Assembly (NCBI RefSeq): GCF_023065955.2
Contig: NW_026622985.1
Coordinates: 75,939,931-76,003,930 of the forward strand
DNA length: 64,000 nt
Source: Ursus arctos
Lineage: Eukaryota; Chordata; Mammalia; Carnivora; Ursidae
Direction of reading: 5' to 3'
Of the stretch, positions 48,300 through 60,824 are shown in pieces; within the stretch, counting starts at the first letter, position 1; every line of letters begins with the position of its first letter. The notes under the pieces are model-generated. The model was not told the DNA's origin. It did no database searches and saw only the letters and a program-made list of their open reading frames with translations. The position numbers and the translations under genes were made by a program.

Positions 48300-49230
48300 C
48301 AAAAACGGGAGACGTGAGTCAAGGTGTTCTTCCCCCTCACTCTCGGCAGTGTTTCCATAGTGAAGGGAAAGAAATGAAATGTCACGTTGCCAAAAGACTT
48401 CACTGTTCATCTGCCCATCTCTGTACCAGGAAAAATAAATGAAAATTCATGACAGTGAAAATGAAATGCTTTCAACAGGAGGTCAGGGAGAAAATGACCT
48501 GTGGTTTGCATGTCTAATGAGTCTTATTTCTGAACTTTACGGTAGCCAGTTTTTTTTTTAAAATGTATAATTCTGGAATTTTAAAATAAATCTATTTTTA
48601 CAAGAAAGAATAGATATTAAAGAACCAAGAATGGTTTGACACGAGTAACATCCCTTTCTTAGTGCCAGTGAATTTCTAAAGTTGGCAATGCTGCTATGTC
48701 TGCATGTATGAATTGTAATTACTTCCACAGTCAAGAAGTAAAAGATGCCTCTTGTTGCAGATGTGGTCTATCAGCCAGCTAGATAGCTTTCTGCTGGGAG
48801 AAGGAGCTGTCTTGTCTGCTTCCTTCCTCTCTCCTCACAAAGATGCTATTTTTAAACTTTTACTCTGGCCAGCCTGAATCTCCTCCTGTTCCAACCCAAG
48901 CACTTTTAATTTTCACTCATCTGGTGTTTCTCAGCTTCAGGAATTAGGTCAGCATTTAAATATAGAGCAACTCATTATTTAAAGTTGAGAAGCTTTGGAG
49001 TCAGGTCAAGCCTTATCTCCAGGAGGTTCTGGCTTGTTGTTACTAGCACAATTTGATTAATATTATTTGAAATGTCCTTAGCACTTGTGTAATCAGTTTG
49101 TTCCACAGGTCAGATGTCTGCTAGTATGTTGTCTTGGAGCTCTTTTGCAATTTTTTCTCTTTTTTAGATATGTTTCTTTGCCCATTCAGCTGGTCATTTC
49201 CATGAAGAATTTGGAGTCTATTCAAATAGA
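48300..49230. other. Unassigned DNA
   Basis: No gene or repeat recognised. Confidence 0.5.
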
Positions 49231-49234
49231 TGAA

Positions 49235-49385
49235 TGAATATGGGCAATTTACTTATCTTTCCTAAATCTTAATCTCCCCATCTCTCCCACGGGAGTACTA
49301 TTACATGCTTCACAGAATTGTTGTGAGGATTGTATATTCCCAGCGTGCTTGGCACATGGCAGGAATCTAACACATATTGATTTCT
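49235..49385 (+). repeat. MIR, plus strand
   Basis: TGGGCAATTTACTTATCTTT, CACAGAATTGTTGTGAGGAT and GTGCTTGGCACATGGCAGGA follow the MIR core and tail. Confidence 0.5.
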
Positions 49386-49644
49386 TATCTCCCTCATTTC
49401 CTCTCATCCCTCCCTTTCTCCCTTGCAGCACCTCTTGCCAAATCACCTTTGGTAGATGCTTCTTCTGACGTTCTCGTTAAGTGAATGGTATTACCACGGG
49501 CAGATGAAAGTGGGACCTGTTTTGCACGGTTAACATGGAAAACTGTATGTGTAACTTGGGATGAGTTATTCTTGATGGTTCGCTGACTAGGTATATTACA
49601 CAACCTTTTCAAATAATACAATAAATTATTAATCCAAATTAGAG

Positions 49645-49720
49645 AGTGGTAGACTGGAGCCCTGGATTCATGCCCAGAGAAGGCTCTGCCACATTATAGG
49701 CATATGGTCACCTGGCTGGG
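49645..49720 (+). repeat. MIR head fragment
   Basis: GAGTGGTAGACTGGAGCCCT and CTCTGCCACATTATAGGCAT match the MIR head. Confidence 0.5.
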
Positions 49721-49724
49721 ACAA

Positions 49725-50905
49725 TGACTTTTTGTACATGTGCCAACTAAAACTTTACAATGTCTGTTGACATTCTGTCCTTCCTTTGTTTCTCATTATT
49801 GGATGACTTTGCTGCTCTCTTTTTTTGTGTGTGTATGTATATATTTTATCCTAACTTATGCCAAATGAAACATTGCTGAGAAGATAAGCAAGATGAAGGA
49901 GCAGATGTATCTTGTTAGATGGTTTCATTAAATGTTAAAGCTGAAGCCCTCTATGGGCCATCCATGAATAGAGGTTCACGACCTTTTAGTGAGGGTCCAG
50001 TTTTGCTTCCACTCACGTTTACAGAATCTGAAATACTCGGCAAGGCAGAATCTGTGCATCTGTGGAGTGTGTATTCTCAGGGGCTCAGGAAGACATTGTC
50101 TGTCCTCCCACACAGCAAATATCTGCCACTCGGCTGCCACAAGGCTGCCTTCCATATAGGTACCTGGTTTGGCATTCCTGGTCCTGAAATCCTCAGTAGA
50201 TTGGTAGTGATAAATAATTTGTATCTATGATAATTTGTATCATGAGACCTATAAATAGATTGCATGGCTAGTGATCTCATTTCCAGGCAAAAGATTAGAA
50301 AGCTGAATGAATCTTCTCAAATATACCCAAATACTAATATTTTTTGGTTAAAATCAATGCTACTTTCTCAAAAATATTTTTCTACTAACTAAAGTAGGTA
50401 ATGTAATCTAAATTATAAGAGCGCACATTCTGACTATTGAAGTTAATTCAGTTATTTTCAGACTACATGGAAAAATAAAAGGAGTCTTTAAACATTTTTT
50501 GTTTTCTCAAATAAACCCTCATGCCAGTTGCTTACCATGTAGTTCATTACTCTATGAAGGTCACACTGAAACACATACATGGGGGAAGATTTATTTAAGT
50601 CTCTTTCTGAGCACGTTTACCTCCTTAATGGAACAGACTTGTAAGTGGCCACTCTGGACTCCTTAGGAGGATCAGACAAGGATTGATGAGCTTCGCGGAG
50701 AAGGAAGGAGCAGGATCATAGCAGGGAAAGGTTTTATGAGGGCCTGGAAGGGGCAACTGCAAGGAGAGACAGACAAGATTGGCTTTGCTCAGGCACAGTT
50801 ATATGAAGGGCCTGGGCCCAGCATCAGAGGAGCCAAGCTGCTGGAAAGTGGCATATAGTGGTGTAATAGCGGAGTGCAAAGGAAACTTACCAGAAAGGCA
50901 GGAAT
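49725..50905. other. Unassigned DNA
   Basis: No gene. The 103-codon frame at 49919-50230 has no recognisable domain. Confidence 0.5.
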
Positions 50906-50909
50906 TACA

Positions 50910-51060
50910 GCTTGATCTGGACTTCGCATTAACCAGCTCTGATTTTGGACAAGCCATTATTTTGGATAAGGCCTCTACCCTCAGTTATAAAATAATGGAG
51001 TCAGACCATTTAGGCCAACCTTTCTACTCTGAACATTCTGTGATTCTAAGATTAGCTAAT
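50910..51060 (+). repeat. MIR-family-like repeat
   Basis: CAAGCCATTATTTTGGATAA, AGTTATAAAATAATGGAGTC and GAACATTCTGTGATTCTAAG resemble the MIR-family core and 3' end. Confidence 0.5.
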
Positions 51061-51064
51061 CCTT

Positions 51065-51413
51065 ATGCCATGTTCTCTATATAATAAGAACATTTCCCAA
51101 ATCCCTTGGTAGAGCTGAGGAAATATCCACAGTTATTTTCTGAAGATTGATGAACTTTACTTTCAAGTTCTGATTTTGTATTTCCAAGTTGACTAGTAGC
51201 TCTGTGTCAACTGACTGGTATCTACCTCTTCACTGATGAGACATGATCTGAGAGTATTAATTGTGATTTATAAATATTTTCAGAAACATACTATACAACT
51301 TTAAAATACGTCTAGTTTGATAATTAGAAAATGCATATCAGATCACAATGAACAACGATAAATTCTCACCTCAATATTCTTTAAAAAAAAGTTACTCTTA
51401 CTGTGTATTATAC
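51065..51413. other. Unassigned DNA
   Basis: Nothing recognised. Confidence 0.5.
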
Positions 51414-51415
51414 TT

Positions 51416-51596
51416 TAAAAAAAAGATTTATTTGTTAGAGAGAGAGAGAGAGCACGAGCAGGAAGAGGGGCAGGCAGAGAGAGAAGCAAGCTCTCTGCTG
51501 AGCAAGGAGACCGATGCAGAACTCGATCCCAGAACTCTGGGATCATGACCTAAACTGAAGGCAAATGCTTAAGTGACTGAGCCACCCAAGCATCCC
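51416..51596 (-). mobile_element. SINEC, old subfamily, minus strand
   Basis: AAAAGATTTATTTGTTAGAG to CCACCCAAGCATCCC. Flanking TATTATACTTT / CTATACTATACCTT is a drifted target duplication. Confidence 0.5.
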
Positions 51597-51599
51597 TAT

Positions 51600-53090
51600 A
51601 CTATACCTTCTTTTAACCTTATAACTCTTGTTTTCACCAAAAGTGCTGATAGAATAATGTGGTTATACAATAATATATCAAAATTTCAAAGCAACTCTTT
51701 TTTTTTATCTTATGGTTATTCAATTGCTTGTTCCTTCTGTTTGTTTGGTTTTATTAAGTAAATATTACTCCTATTAAGAATTCATATGCAATCCCCTGGG
51801 CTGCTCATATGATATGATTCCACATTAAAAACTATCCCTCAATTGAACAAGAAAATTCAGAGTATACATATCAAATATTACCTTAGAGATGAAATGCATC
51901 ATTTAAGTATGGAATTGAATCAAAAGAGATCTGAAATAGATATAGAGACCTACATGAAGTGAACATATGGAAAGTGCTAGAGGAAAATGCTACAGTTTCC
52001 TAGGCTGGAAGAAACACCAGCAGCTGGTTATGCTACTGGCACAGATGGAAAGAGAGGCCATATTTTTCTTATAGATTAAAGGAGTGAAAGGCCTAGAACA
52101 TTCCAGTAGATTAAGGAAATTTATAACCCATTGTTTAAACCTGGATAGAAGTCATTACAGAGCTCTGAGAGGGAAAATGCTAAAGGAATTGGTCATAAAG
52201 TGTTACAGAACCATTTAGCCAAATTTTCGGGCCCTACAGAAGATACTTCCTTTGACGACACTCCTGAAAAGAAATAATGTGTGGGGATTTCAACTGAAAT
52301 GGAGCTCTACCAGGGGAGTGTGAGTGAGAATAGGGCAGTTTTTAGGAATTCAGTCCTCTTCTCTCTGTGGAATTAAGAAAAAAGAAATGGCAAGTGACCT
52401 GAAATTCAATGAGACAGTGTGACTGTTTCAGTGAAAAAGTTCATCTGGTTCACAATGGAAAATAATTGAAATGAGACCTGTGCTGAAACAAGCAACATTT
52501 ACAGCCCTACTAGATATTTAAAAAGAGCAAAAAGAAAAGCATTCTAAATAATTCTAAGAAAATAAGATGCAGCCAGAAAAATCATGGCAATTCTTTCCAT
52601 CTTCCTCCTCAAGAGCAGGAAGTCGTATTACAGCTGAGAAGGTGATCGAGAAGGACCGTTGGCAAGTGAGGACAGGCAGAGCTGCTGAGGCCTCTGCTGC
52701 TTGCCTCACCTAGGATTATATGGCCTGGAAGGCAGGTGGAGAAAGGACAGAAAGCCGGTCAGCCCTGCTGACATCCGTCTTTAGGAACAAAAATAATGAG
52801 ACAATGATTTTGTGTCTTCCAGTCTAGACTCCTCCCAGGTCAGAGATGAGCATTTTAGGTATCAGGAACAGCAATTTCAAAGTGTTTAGGAATTGTTGCT
52901 TAGGGAAAGATTTGAGAACAAACAAAAAAAAAAACCCTCCAGTCAATTTAACATAAAGAAGTTATATGCAAAACCAACTTTAAAATTTTTTTTTCAATGT
53001 GCTTAAATGTTATTCCTAGTCAGTAGAGGAACAGGGATTAAAATCAGGTAGTTTGGTTCCAAAGGCCATTCTTATAATACCGCCTGCTTT
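51600..53090. other. Unassigned DNA
   Basis: 1.5 kb with no gene or repeat that I can name. Confidence 0.5.
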
Positions 53091-53094
53091 TACT

Positions 53095-53400
53095 GACCAT
53101 CCTTTAAATATCAATATTCCTCAGGGCTCTGTGCTGGATTCTATTTTATTCTTTCTCTCCACACTCTGGACAATCCCATGCAGCCCAATGCTTCAATGAC
53201 GACCGCCGTTCACCTTCAAATCTGTATTTCTCTCTCAGATCTCATGAGCTTTAAATACACAGCACATACTTGAAAGCTCCTCATGGATTCTTACAGGCAA
53301 CTCAGACTTACAAAATAAAATAAACTCATCATTTATCCCTTCCAAACCCTTCACTAAATTTATAGCTCCTTTGCTGCTGTGTGGAAACCCTGATTATCAG
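53095..53400 (+). repeat. L2 body fragment
   Basis: ATTCCTCAGGGCTCTGTGCT, CTCCACACTCTGGACAATCC, AAATCTGTATTTCTCTCTCA and TTACAGGCAACTCAGACTTA follow the L2 ORF2 region. Confidence 0.5.
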
Positions 53401-53404
53401 TGTT

Positions 53405-54080
53405 TTTTCCTCTTGCTCCTATACTTTCTTTTCCAATGGATATTTTAAATTTTTACTTTTCTCTTGTTTGTGTATTTTGTAAGCTACCTTAAATCTACTA
53501 TGGAACAGTAATAAGTCAATGAACTAATAAAATGAAGAATAAAAGCAAAAACACTTCCATGGGGTAGTGAGGGCGGGCACATGCACAAGATGGAATGCTC
53601 TCTCCAGGAGATGGCGCTCTCAGTGTATTTTTGCTTTCAGATTTTTACGTTGAGAAAAATTTCACAATTTTCTTATATAGATAATTAAATCAAAGCAATA
53701 TGTTTCAAGTTTTGTCATTTTTAAGATGGTCCTCTGGGCTACCAGGACTTTACCTAATGACTTTGTGTGCTTATTTTACAGGTAGGGTTTAGGGGTGAAA
53801 TTGCTAGAAGGAATGAAATTTTGGATGAGGAAGAATTTGTGATGTAAGGTGAGAGGAAGTACACATCTAAAAGCTCTTCCAGCAATCAGAAGGTTATAAT
53901 CTTATTATCATAGGGTGGGAAGCCTATAAACTGGAAAGCAAAAGAGAAGATAGAGATTTGGGGAGAGAGAGCTAACAACTGAGCATATACTAGGGTTGTC
54001 GGAAAAAAAAAAGTGGTAAAACCTATTTTAAAGGCAAGTACTTACTGTAGTCCTGGTACTTCACTTATAAGATGTAAAGA
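53405..54080. other. Unassigned DNA
   Basis: Nothing recognised. Confidence 0.5.
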
Positions 54081-54084
54081 TCAT

Positions 54085-54200
54085 GGGAAAGGTTTTTTTT
54101 TTTTTTCCTCTCTGGGCTTTAGATTACTTCTCTTATAGAGTCATAAAATTGAGCTGGATAATCTCTAAGGATACTACAGTTCTAACATTCTACGACTGCC
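54085..54200 (+). repeat. MIR-family-like repeat
   Basis: CTCTGGGCTTTAGATTACTT, GAGCTGGATAATCTCTAAGG and CAGTTCTAACATTCTACGAC resemble the same MIR-family 3' type as 50910-51060. Confidence 0.5.
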
Positions 54201-54394
54201 AAATAGAACTACAGAGTAAGGGGGGAAACGAAATTGAAGTTTAACTGGTGAAAGATATAGGCTGAGAGGTTTTCATGCCTTATGAAAAGTTAATCTACTG
54301 GTTCTTGCACAGAACTAGTTTGTAGATAGATTGTAACTCTGGGTCACTATTATTAACTCTGGCTTCATATTTGGTTCACTGGGGAGAACTCTGG

Positions 54395-54530
54395 ATTATA
54401 GCAATGGCTGGGCTCCAGCCAGATCAACTAATGGAATCTCTGGAGGTAGGCCCAGGTGCCAGTAGTTGTTAAACAGTACTCTGCAAGCAATTCTAGGGCA
54501 CAGACAACTGGGGAACAATATGGAGATAAC
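54395..54530. mobile_element. Possible MER5/MER58-like hAT-Charlie fragment
   Basis: TGGAATCTCTGGAGGTAGGC, AGGTGCCAGTAGTTGTTAAA and AGCAATTCTAGGGCACAGAC resemble hAT-Charlie nonautonomous text. Family uncertain. Confidence 0.5.
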
Positions 54531-54534
54531 CAGG

Positions 54535-55375
54535 AAGATAATAAAGCTAAAAACCTTTACTGGAGATAAACAACATACTTAACACTACTGAAAGGTGTAG
54601 TCATAAGCCTGGAGGGGTAAAAGATACAAAAGAAAAAAAAAAAGCAAAGGAGGAAAGAGAGAAGATAAAGACTATGACTCTGGGAAGATTACAGAAGAAT
54701 AGAGCAGTCACCTCGTGGGGATCCTGCCAACTCAACTTGTCAATGAATTTGAAAAATTTAATGAAGACAATTGTTCTATTAAAAAAAAGACACATTTTCC
54801 TTCACCCTCCATTCCGTACCTTTGACTCTATTGTCACTGTTGGGAAATGAAAATCCTGAATGTGGAAAATGTTGGGAGTAAGAAATAACAGTCATGTTTT
54901 TATAACTTACATCATGTTATCTGGAATATCTTCTCTCCTCTTTCCAGACAGAAAGGGCTAAGTTTGAGGCATCTCTGTAGACAGTGTTCTTTCTATGATC
55001 TCTTCCTTATTGAACTTTTTGTTGAATTAGGTTGCAAGTGACTGTTATGGTTCTCTAGTTGATTTTAGTGCTTTGTCCCAAATAAGTCTGCTTTTTTTTT
55101 TTTTTTTGAGTATAAGGATCATTTTGATATCCTTTTCTATCATATCACTCAGTTTTGTGTGGAGAGAAACTATTTGTCGCTTGCGTCATTGGGCTTAGAC
55201 GCACCACCACCAACACCAAAAAAGTCATGTGTATTTGTTTCTTTCTTTGTAAACATATGAGATTGCTATTGTTGGGGAAATCTCACACACTAGAAAGTTT
55301 ATACTTGAGTGAGAATGCAGAGGAAAACTGCAATGACCTCTCAGAGAAAACAAGATAAAATAAAAATTTCATTTA
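54535..55375. other. Unassigned DNA
   Basis: A T-run near 55092-55107. No gene recognised. Confidence 0.5.
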
Positions 55376-55378
55376 AAC

Positions 55379-55400
55379 CTCTCTCTCTCTCTCTCGCTCG

Positions 55401-55443
<43 letters not shown>

Positions 55444-55445
55444 AC
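55379..55445. repeat. Compound (CT)n(CA)n microsatellite
   Basis: About 40 bases of CT with two CTCG interruptions run straight into about 26 bases of CA. Confidence 0.5.
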
Positions 55446-55754
55446 GAGTTTTACATATAATTTTAAGGGATTCATTATCATCTTGAAGCACATGCATGGA
55501 TTTCGATTGGGCCCTGGGACTCAGGATATAAGCAAGAGGAATCTGGATTGGACAGAGTACTGTACTTGACCTGTTAAATGAACATACACTTACATGGTGT
55601 TGTATGTATGAGTGAATATCTCTTGAAAGACACAGAGATAGACTTGGGCAAATGAAAAACAAACAAAACAAAAAACAAAAAACGAACCCTCTTCTTGGTA
55701 GGATGACTCACCATCATGAAGTTGTCAGTATCCCCTAAATTATAATTTTAATTC

Positions 55755-56385
55755 AATTCAATAAAGATGCCTGCAAATATTTAATGGAGCTGGACAAATT
55801 GATTCCAAAGTTTATATTAAATAAATTCAAGATTAGCCATGGAAACACTGAAAAGGTAAAATTATGAGATGGACTAGTCTTTTCAGACATTAAAACACAC
55901 CACAAAGTCACCATAATTAAATCAACCCAGTACTGGCTCTTGAATAGACAGACTAAAGGAATAGAACTGGAAAAAAAAAAATCCAAAAATAGATACAGCA
56001 CATATGAAATTAGTGTAAGATAAAAGTGGCATCTCAAATTACCACAGGAAAGATGGACTTTATAGTAATGGTGCTGAGACAACTGGGGAACAATATGGAG
56101 AAAAAACAAAATTAGATTTTAGACCTTATGCTATACACAAGAATAAACTCCTATACTAATCTAAACATAATATATACAAGAATAAACAGAACAGGGATAA
56201 AGATAGATAGATAGATGATAGATAACCATATAAGTAATAGAAGAGAACATAGGTACATTATTTCCTAACCTCAGTATTGGGAAAGGCTTTCAAGCTATAT
56301 TCAAAATCTAGAGGCAATAAATAAATTGATACATTAGACTACATAAAAATAAAATTATTTGCATGCGAGGAATACCAAGGACAAT
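55755..56385 (+). mobile_element. L1M ORF2 fragment
   Basis: CCATGGAAACACTGAAAAGG, CACCATAATTAAATCAACCC, AGTACTGGCTCTTGAATAGA and GAAAGATGGACTTTATAGTA follow L1 ORF2 downstream of the reverse transcriptase. Frame destroyed. A GATA run sits at 56203-56224. Confidence 0.5.
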
Positions 56386-56912
56386 TGAGGGTTTTGCATG
56401 TAAGGAGCTTGGACATTGCCACTCTGTCCTAACAAGTAAAAAGCTGAACAGACTGAAAATCAACTCTTGAATTTTTAAGAGAAGTGAGGACACAGGGCAA
56501 ACCCCAAAACTGGAGACACAGTCAGGTGAATACAAGGAGTCAGAGCTTACTGGAACAGAGACTCATGAGACTCCATTTTCTTAACAAGGCCTGCCCTCAG
56601 GAGGAACTAGTTAACCAGAGGCCATCTTGCTGGGGTGTTATCAGAGACTAACCAATCTGGGAAAAGGAAAATACTCACTCCAGCCTACTCTAGTCAGCTT
56701 CTCCCACCTAAAGGGGAAGAAAAAAAACCCTGAAAAATACTTGTGAACTTCACAGTCCAGAGGTTATAGGCTCACTAAAAGTTTGAGACCTAATCATAGG
56801 ACTATAGAATGCCTCTCCTTCCGCCACACTTTTCCACCACAATACTAAAGGACTATTTACAGTAGTTCCTTTTATTCAGTACATTGTGTCCAGCTATCAA
56901 GAAAAAATTACA

Positions 56913-57074
56913 GGGGTGCCTGGGTGGCTCAGTTGGTTAAGTCCTGGAATAGAGCCCAGCATCTGGCTCCCTGCTCATCAAGGAGTCTGCTTCTCTCTCT
57001 CCCTCTGCAACTCCCCCCCCACCCCTGCTCATGTGTGCTCGCTCGCTCTCACTTGCTCTCTCTCTCAAATAAAT
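56913..57074 (+). mobile_element. SINEC with internal deletion of the promoter region
   Basis: GGGGTGCCTGGGTGGCTCAG is followed by GTTAAGTCCTGGAATAGAG, so roughly 40 bases of the tRNA-like region are missing. Duplication AAAATTACA at 56904-56912 and 57075-57083. Confidence 0.5.
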
Positions 57075-57657
57075 AAAATTACAAGGCATATCAAAAGGCA
57101 AAAAATACAATTTGGAGAGCAAGAGCAGTAGAACCAGTCATGGGAGGGATGCTAGAATTAGAACAACTATGGGAATCTAAAACCACCATGATTAAAATGC
57201 TAAGGGCTCTAATGGATAAAGGAGACAGCATTCAAGAACGGAGGGCCCTATGAGGGAAGAGATGAAAATCTTGAGAAAGAACCAAAAAGAACTGCTAGAG
57301 ATTAAAAAACAAAAGAAAACAAAACAAAAAACTCTTAAAGAGAAATGAAGAATGCCTTTGATGGGCTTACAAACAGACTGGACATGGCTGAGGAAAAATC
57401 TCTGAGCTTAAGGATATCCTTATAGGAATCTTCAAAACTTGAAAGCCAAAGAAAACAAAGACTCTAAAGAGATAAATCATAATATTCAAGGGCTGTGGGA
57501 CAACTACAAAGGTGTAATGTTCATGTAATGAGAATATCAGAAGGAGAAGAAGGAGGGAAAGAAACAGATGAAATATTTGAAACAATAATAAATTTCTCCA
57601 TATTAATGTCAGACATCAAACCACGGACCCAGGAATCTCAGAGAACACCAAACAATA

Positions 57658-57735
57658 AATATAGTAGTGGTAGTAACAGCAGTAGTAGGAGTAGTAGTAG
57701 GAGTAGTAGTAGGAGGAGTAGGAGTAGGAGTAAAA
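57658..57735. repeat. (AGT/AGG)n trinucleotide tract
   Basis: About 25 imperfect units. Translation gives a Ser/Arg-rich string, but it lies in L1M 5' sequence and is not a gene. Confidence 0.5.
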
Positions 57736-58102
57736 GCAATGTTAGGAATATTGAATTCAAACTACAGAAAATCAAAGGTAAGGAAAAAGGCTTGAAAGAA
57801 GCTACAGGCAGAAAAATACCTCACCTACAGAGAAACCAAGATGAGAATTATATCAGGCTTTTCCTCAGAAACCATGCAAGCAAGAAGAGAGTGTAGTGAA
57901 ATATTAAAATATTGAGAGAAAAACTCCCACCAACCTAGAATTCTGAACCCTGTGAAGTTATCCTTTGAAAGTGAAGGAAGATAAAGATGTTGTTAGATGA
58001 ACAAAAATGGAGGGAATTTGTTGCCAGTTAAACTGCCTTGCAAGAAATCTTAAAAAATCTTTAGAGAGAGGTAAAATGATATAGGTCAAAAACTTGGATC
58101 TA

Positions 58103-58286
58103 GGGACTCCTGGGTGGCTCAGTCGGTTGATCATCTGCCTTCAGCTCAGGTCATGATTCCAGGGTCCTGGGATCTGGTCCTGGGATCTAGTCCTGCTCAG
58201 CGGGGAGCCTGCTTCTTCCTCTACCTGCAGCTCCCCCTGCTTGTGCTTGCATGCTCTCTCTCAAATAAAACAAACAAACAAAAAAA
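58103..58286 (+). mobile_element. SINEC, older type, inside L1M
   Basis: Head GGGACTCCTGGGTGGCTC. It carries a small internal duplication of GGTCCTGGGATCT. The duplication CAAAAACTTGGATCTA lies at about 58087-58102 and 58287-58303, with one extra A in the second copy. Confidence 0.5.
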
Positions 58287-58964
58287 CAAAAAACTTGGAT
58301 CTAAAGAAAGGAAGAGCATCAAAGAAGGAATAAGGAATAAAAGCTTTTTTAAATTCTTATTAAGCTAACAAATAAGAGTTTGTTCAAAGTAGTAACAGCA
58401 ACAATGTATTTGATTATGTATGTTTTATACATGTGCTTTATGTATGCTTATGTAAAAGTGAAATGAATGACAGCAATGATACAACTGATGAGAGGGAAGA
58501 ATTAGGCTTATTTTATTATTATAAAGTATACATACTACCTGTGAAGTGGCATGGTGTTATTTGAAAATGGACTTTGATTAACTGTAAATGTATATTGAAA
58601 ACTCTAGGGCAACCACTAAAAAGAGTAAAAAAAAAAAGTATAAATGATAATGTAAGAAAGGTGAAAAAACTGAATGATATAAAATGCTCAAAACCACAAA
58701 AGGCAGAAAAAGAAATGGAAGACAAAAATGAGAAAAAAGAACAAGAGCAACAAAAAGAAAACCAACAAATATGGCAGATAATCCAACTGTATCAATAGCC
58801 ACTTTGAATAGCAATGGTCTAAATGCACCAATCTAAGACAGAGATTGTCAAATGCATCAAAAAGGGGACCCAACTATATTTGTCTATGAGAAACTCACTC
58901 TAAATATAAAGAAAAATATAGACTCAAAGTGAATGGTTGGAGAAAAACATATTCCTGATTTTAT

Positions 58965-60580
58965 AACCGTATAATGGGTACGTACAATGCTAATACTTGA
59001 GAAGTTGGATGAAGGGCATATGCGATACCTTGTAGTATTTTTACAACCTTTCTTATGAGTATGAGATTATTTCAAATTGAAAAATTGGAAGATACAAAAA
59101 AAAAGAAAAATTGGAAAATACAAAAATTAATAAAACAGAAATTTAAATGTATTTATGATAGGAAAAAATCTCCTTAACATATTGCTTTTTAAAACTTATT
59201 AAATTGTGCTAACATTCATAAGGGTTCAATTTTAAAATACTCTCTTAATTCTAAATGATACAATATAGAAGATACAACATTGCAGTTTCAAGCACTTTTA
59301 TCTGCAAATAAAAAATTTTTAAGTGAATTTTTGAAACCATGATTTCAGTTAACTATCAAATTGAGAACAAAGAATATATATATATATATATACACACACA
59401 CATTCAGAAAAAACCTGAGGAACTTGGTAAATTTTGGAAAAAGAGTTTTTGTCTTCTAAGAGTATTCAGGTAAAAATTAATGAGTTATGTCGTATAAATA
59501 CGTGTTTCGAAAATAGGAGTTTTCTTTTGGACAGAAAATAACATTTTATAAAACATTTAAGTGACAGTCTAAACAACACTACTTAGACTGTTTCAAAGGC
59601 TGTTTTCAATTGAACGTAGTTGTTCAAATGGTCCCAATTCAAAAAAATTGCAGTTAAAATGAGCCAATTTAGGTCTGACAAATATTGTTTTCAACCCTAG
59701 ACATGTGTTAAAGTTGTTGATTTTAACAGTAGATTGCCAAATTGATGCAATTACTTGGTCACTGTAACTAAAAGAAAAGAAAACAAAACAAAAACCTAGA
59801 GGTATATCCGCTAAGAGAACATCTTTGAAAAAACTACCAAACAAAGGATTTTCCTTTTCATCTGGTATGATATTTGGATGCTGTAACAGTTACTTGGCAA
59901 TTTTTTTTAGATTATGAGGTATAAAGTTGTTCTGAATGACTTGGCCTATAATTAGAATTAATAAGCTCTGTCTTGACTTCTTTTTTTGCAACACAAATTT
60001 ATTTGCAGACACCTAGTAGTTGGCTTCCTCTTTCTTCGGTTTCTTCCTTCAATTACAGAAATAGTTATAATTACAGGTGAACACTGGAAACTTAACACAT
60101 TGTGGTTTTATTTATCCTGGATGTACACTTAGACCTCTGTAAACATGTAGTAGTCCTACAGGTGAATATTCCCTGTTATTTTTCTTTCTCTCCTCCTTTG
60201 TGCTTCAACTATTACTGCTTTAACTATTTCATTATGGGTTTTAGACCTTAAACACTGTCTTTAACTAATGACCTCACTTTCTCCTGCCCTTTGTACTAAG
60301 TATTTCCACTTGTATTCTGTCTTTGCTCTTTAGTTCTGTGCAAAGGACTCTGGCTTGGATTCATTTGATTGGCTATTTTAGATTTTTTTCAGATTGCATA
60401 CATAGTCTTAAACTGGCTCCTTGTAGTCCCAAGGTGTTCTGCCTGAGCCACGATGAAGGGAAGATTCTGAACTGTGCTGTGATTTCAGAACCACCTCGTT
60501 AGTACCTTCTAGAGCATGAATATTAATTTGGAGAAAAATGAATCTTCGTTGCATTATGAGCCTCTTCACTAGGACAGCCT
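58965..60580. other. Unassigned DNA with an (AT)(AC) microsatellite
   Basis: A (TA)n(CA)n tract lies at 59374-59402. The rest, 1.6 kb, has no recognised gene or repeat. Confidence 0.5.
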
Positions 60581-60598
60581 GATTGTGTCACCAATTTA

Positions 60599-60808
60599 TT
60601 TATTTATTTATTTATTTTTAAAGATTTTATTTATTTATTTGACAGAGATAGAGACGGCCAGCGAGAGAGGGAACACAAGCAGGGGGAGTGGGAGAGGAAG
60701 AAGCAGGCTCACAGCGGAGGCGCCTGGTGTGGGGCTCGATCCCACAACGCCGGGATCACGCCCTGAGCCAAAGGCAGACGCCCAACCGCTGTGCCACCCA
60801 GGTGCCCC
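60599..60808 (-). mobile_element. SINEC, young ursid-type, minus strand
   Basis: Full-length copy with an expanded (TTTA)n left end. The 15-bp duplication TGTGTCACCAATTTA is perfect at 60584-60598 and 60809-60823. Confidence 0.5.
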
Positions 60809-60824
60809 TGTGTCACCAATTTAA

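Larger units (their letters stand above)
56390..58960 (+). mobile_element. L1M 5' region: 5' UTR, ORF1-like section and start of ORF2
   Basis: TCAAGAAAAAATTACA, ATGAAGAATGCCTTTGATGG, AGACTGGACATGGCTGAGGA, ATATCAGAAGGAGAAGAAGG, CCATGCAAGCAAGAAGAGAG and CTAGGGCAACCACTAAAAAG are L1M 5' landmarks in order. At 58790-58940 the text matches the start of ORF2 (endonuclease region). No frame is intact. A (AGT/AGG)n expansion at 57658-57735 and two SINEs (56913-57074, 58103-58286) interrupt it. Confidence 0.5.

Noticed and set aside
55379..55445. Regular repeat as a CRISPR-like array
   Set aside because: It is a dinucleotide microsatellite in a mammalian genome. No spacer structure anywhere in the window.
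57495..57896. 133-codon frame with a Ser/Arg-rich stretch resembling an RS domain
   Set aside because: It lies in L1M 5' sequence, and the SR string is an AGT/AGG microsatellite.
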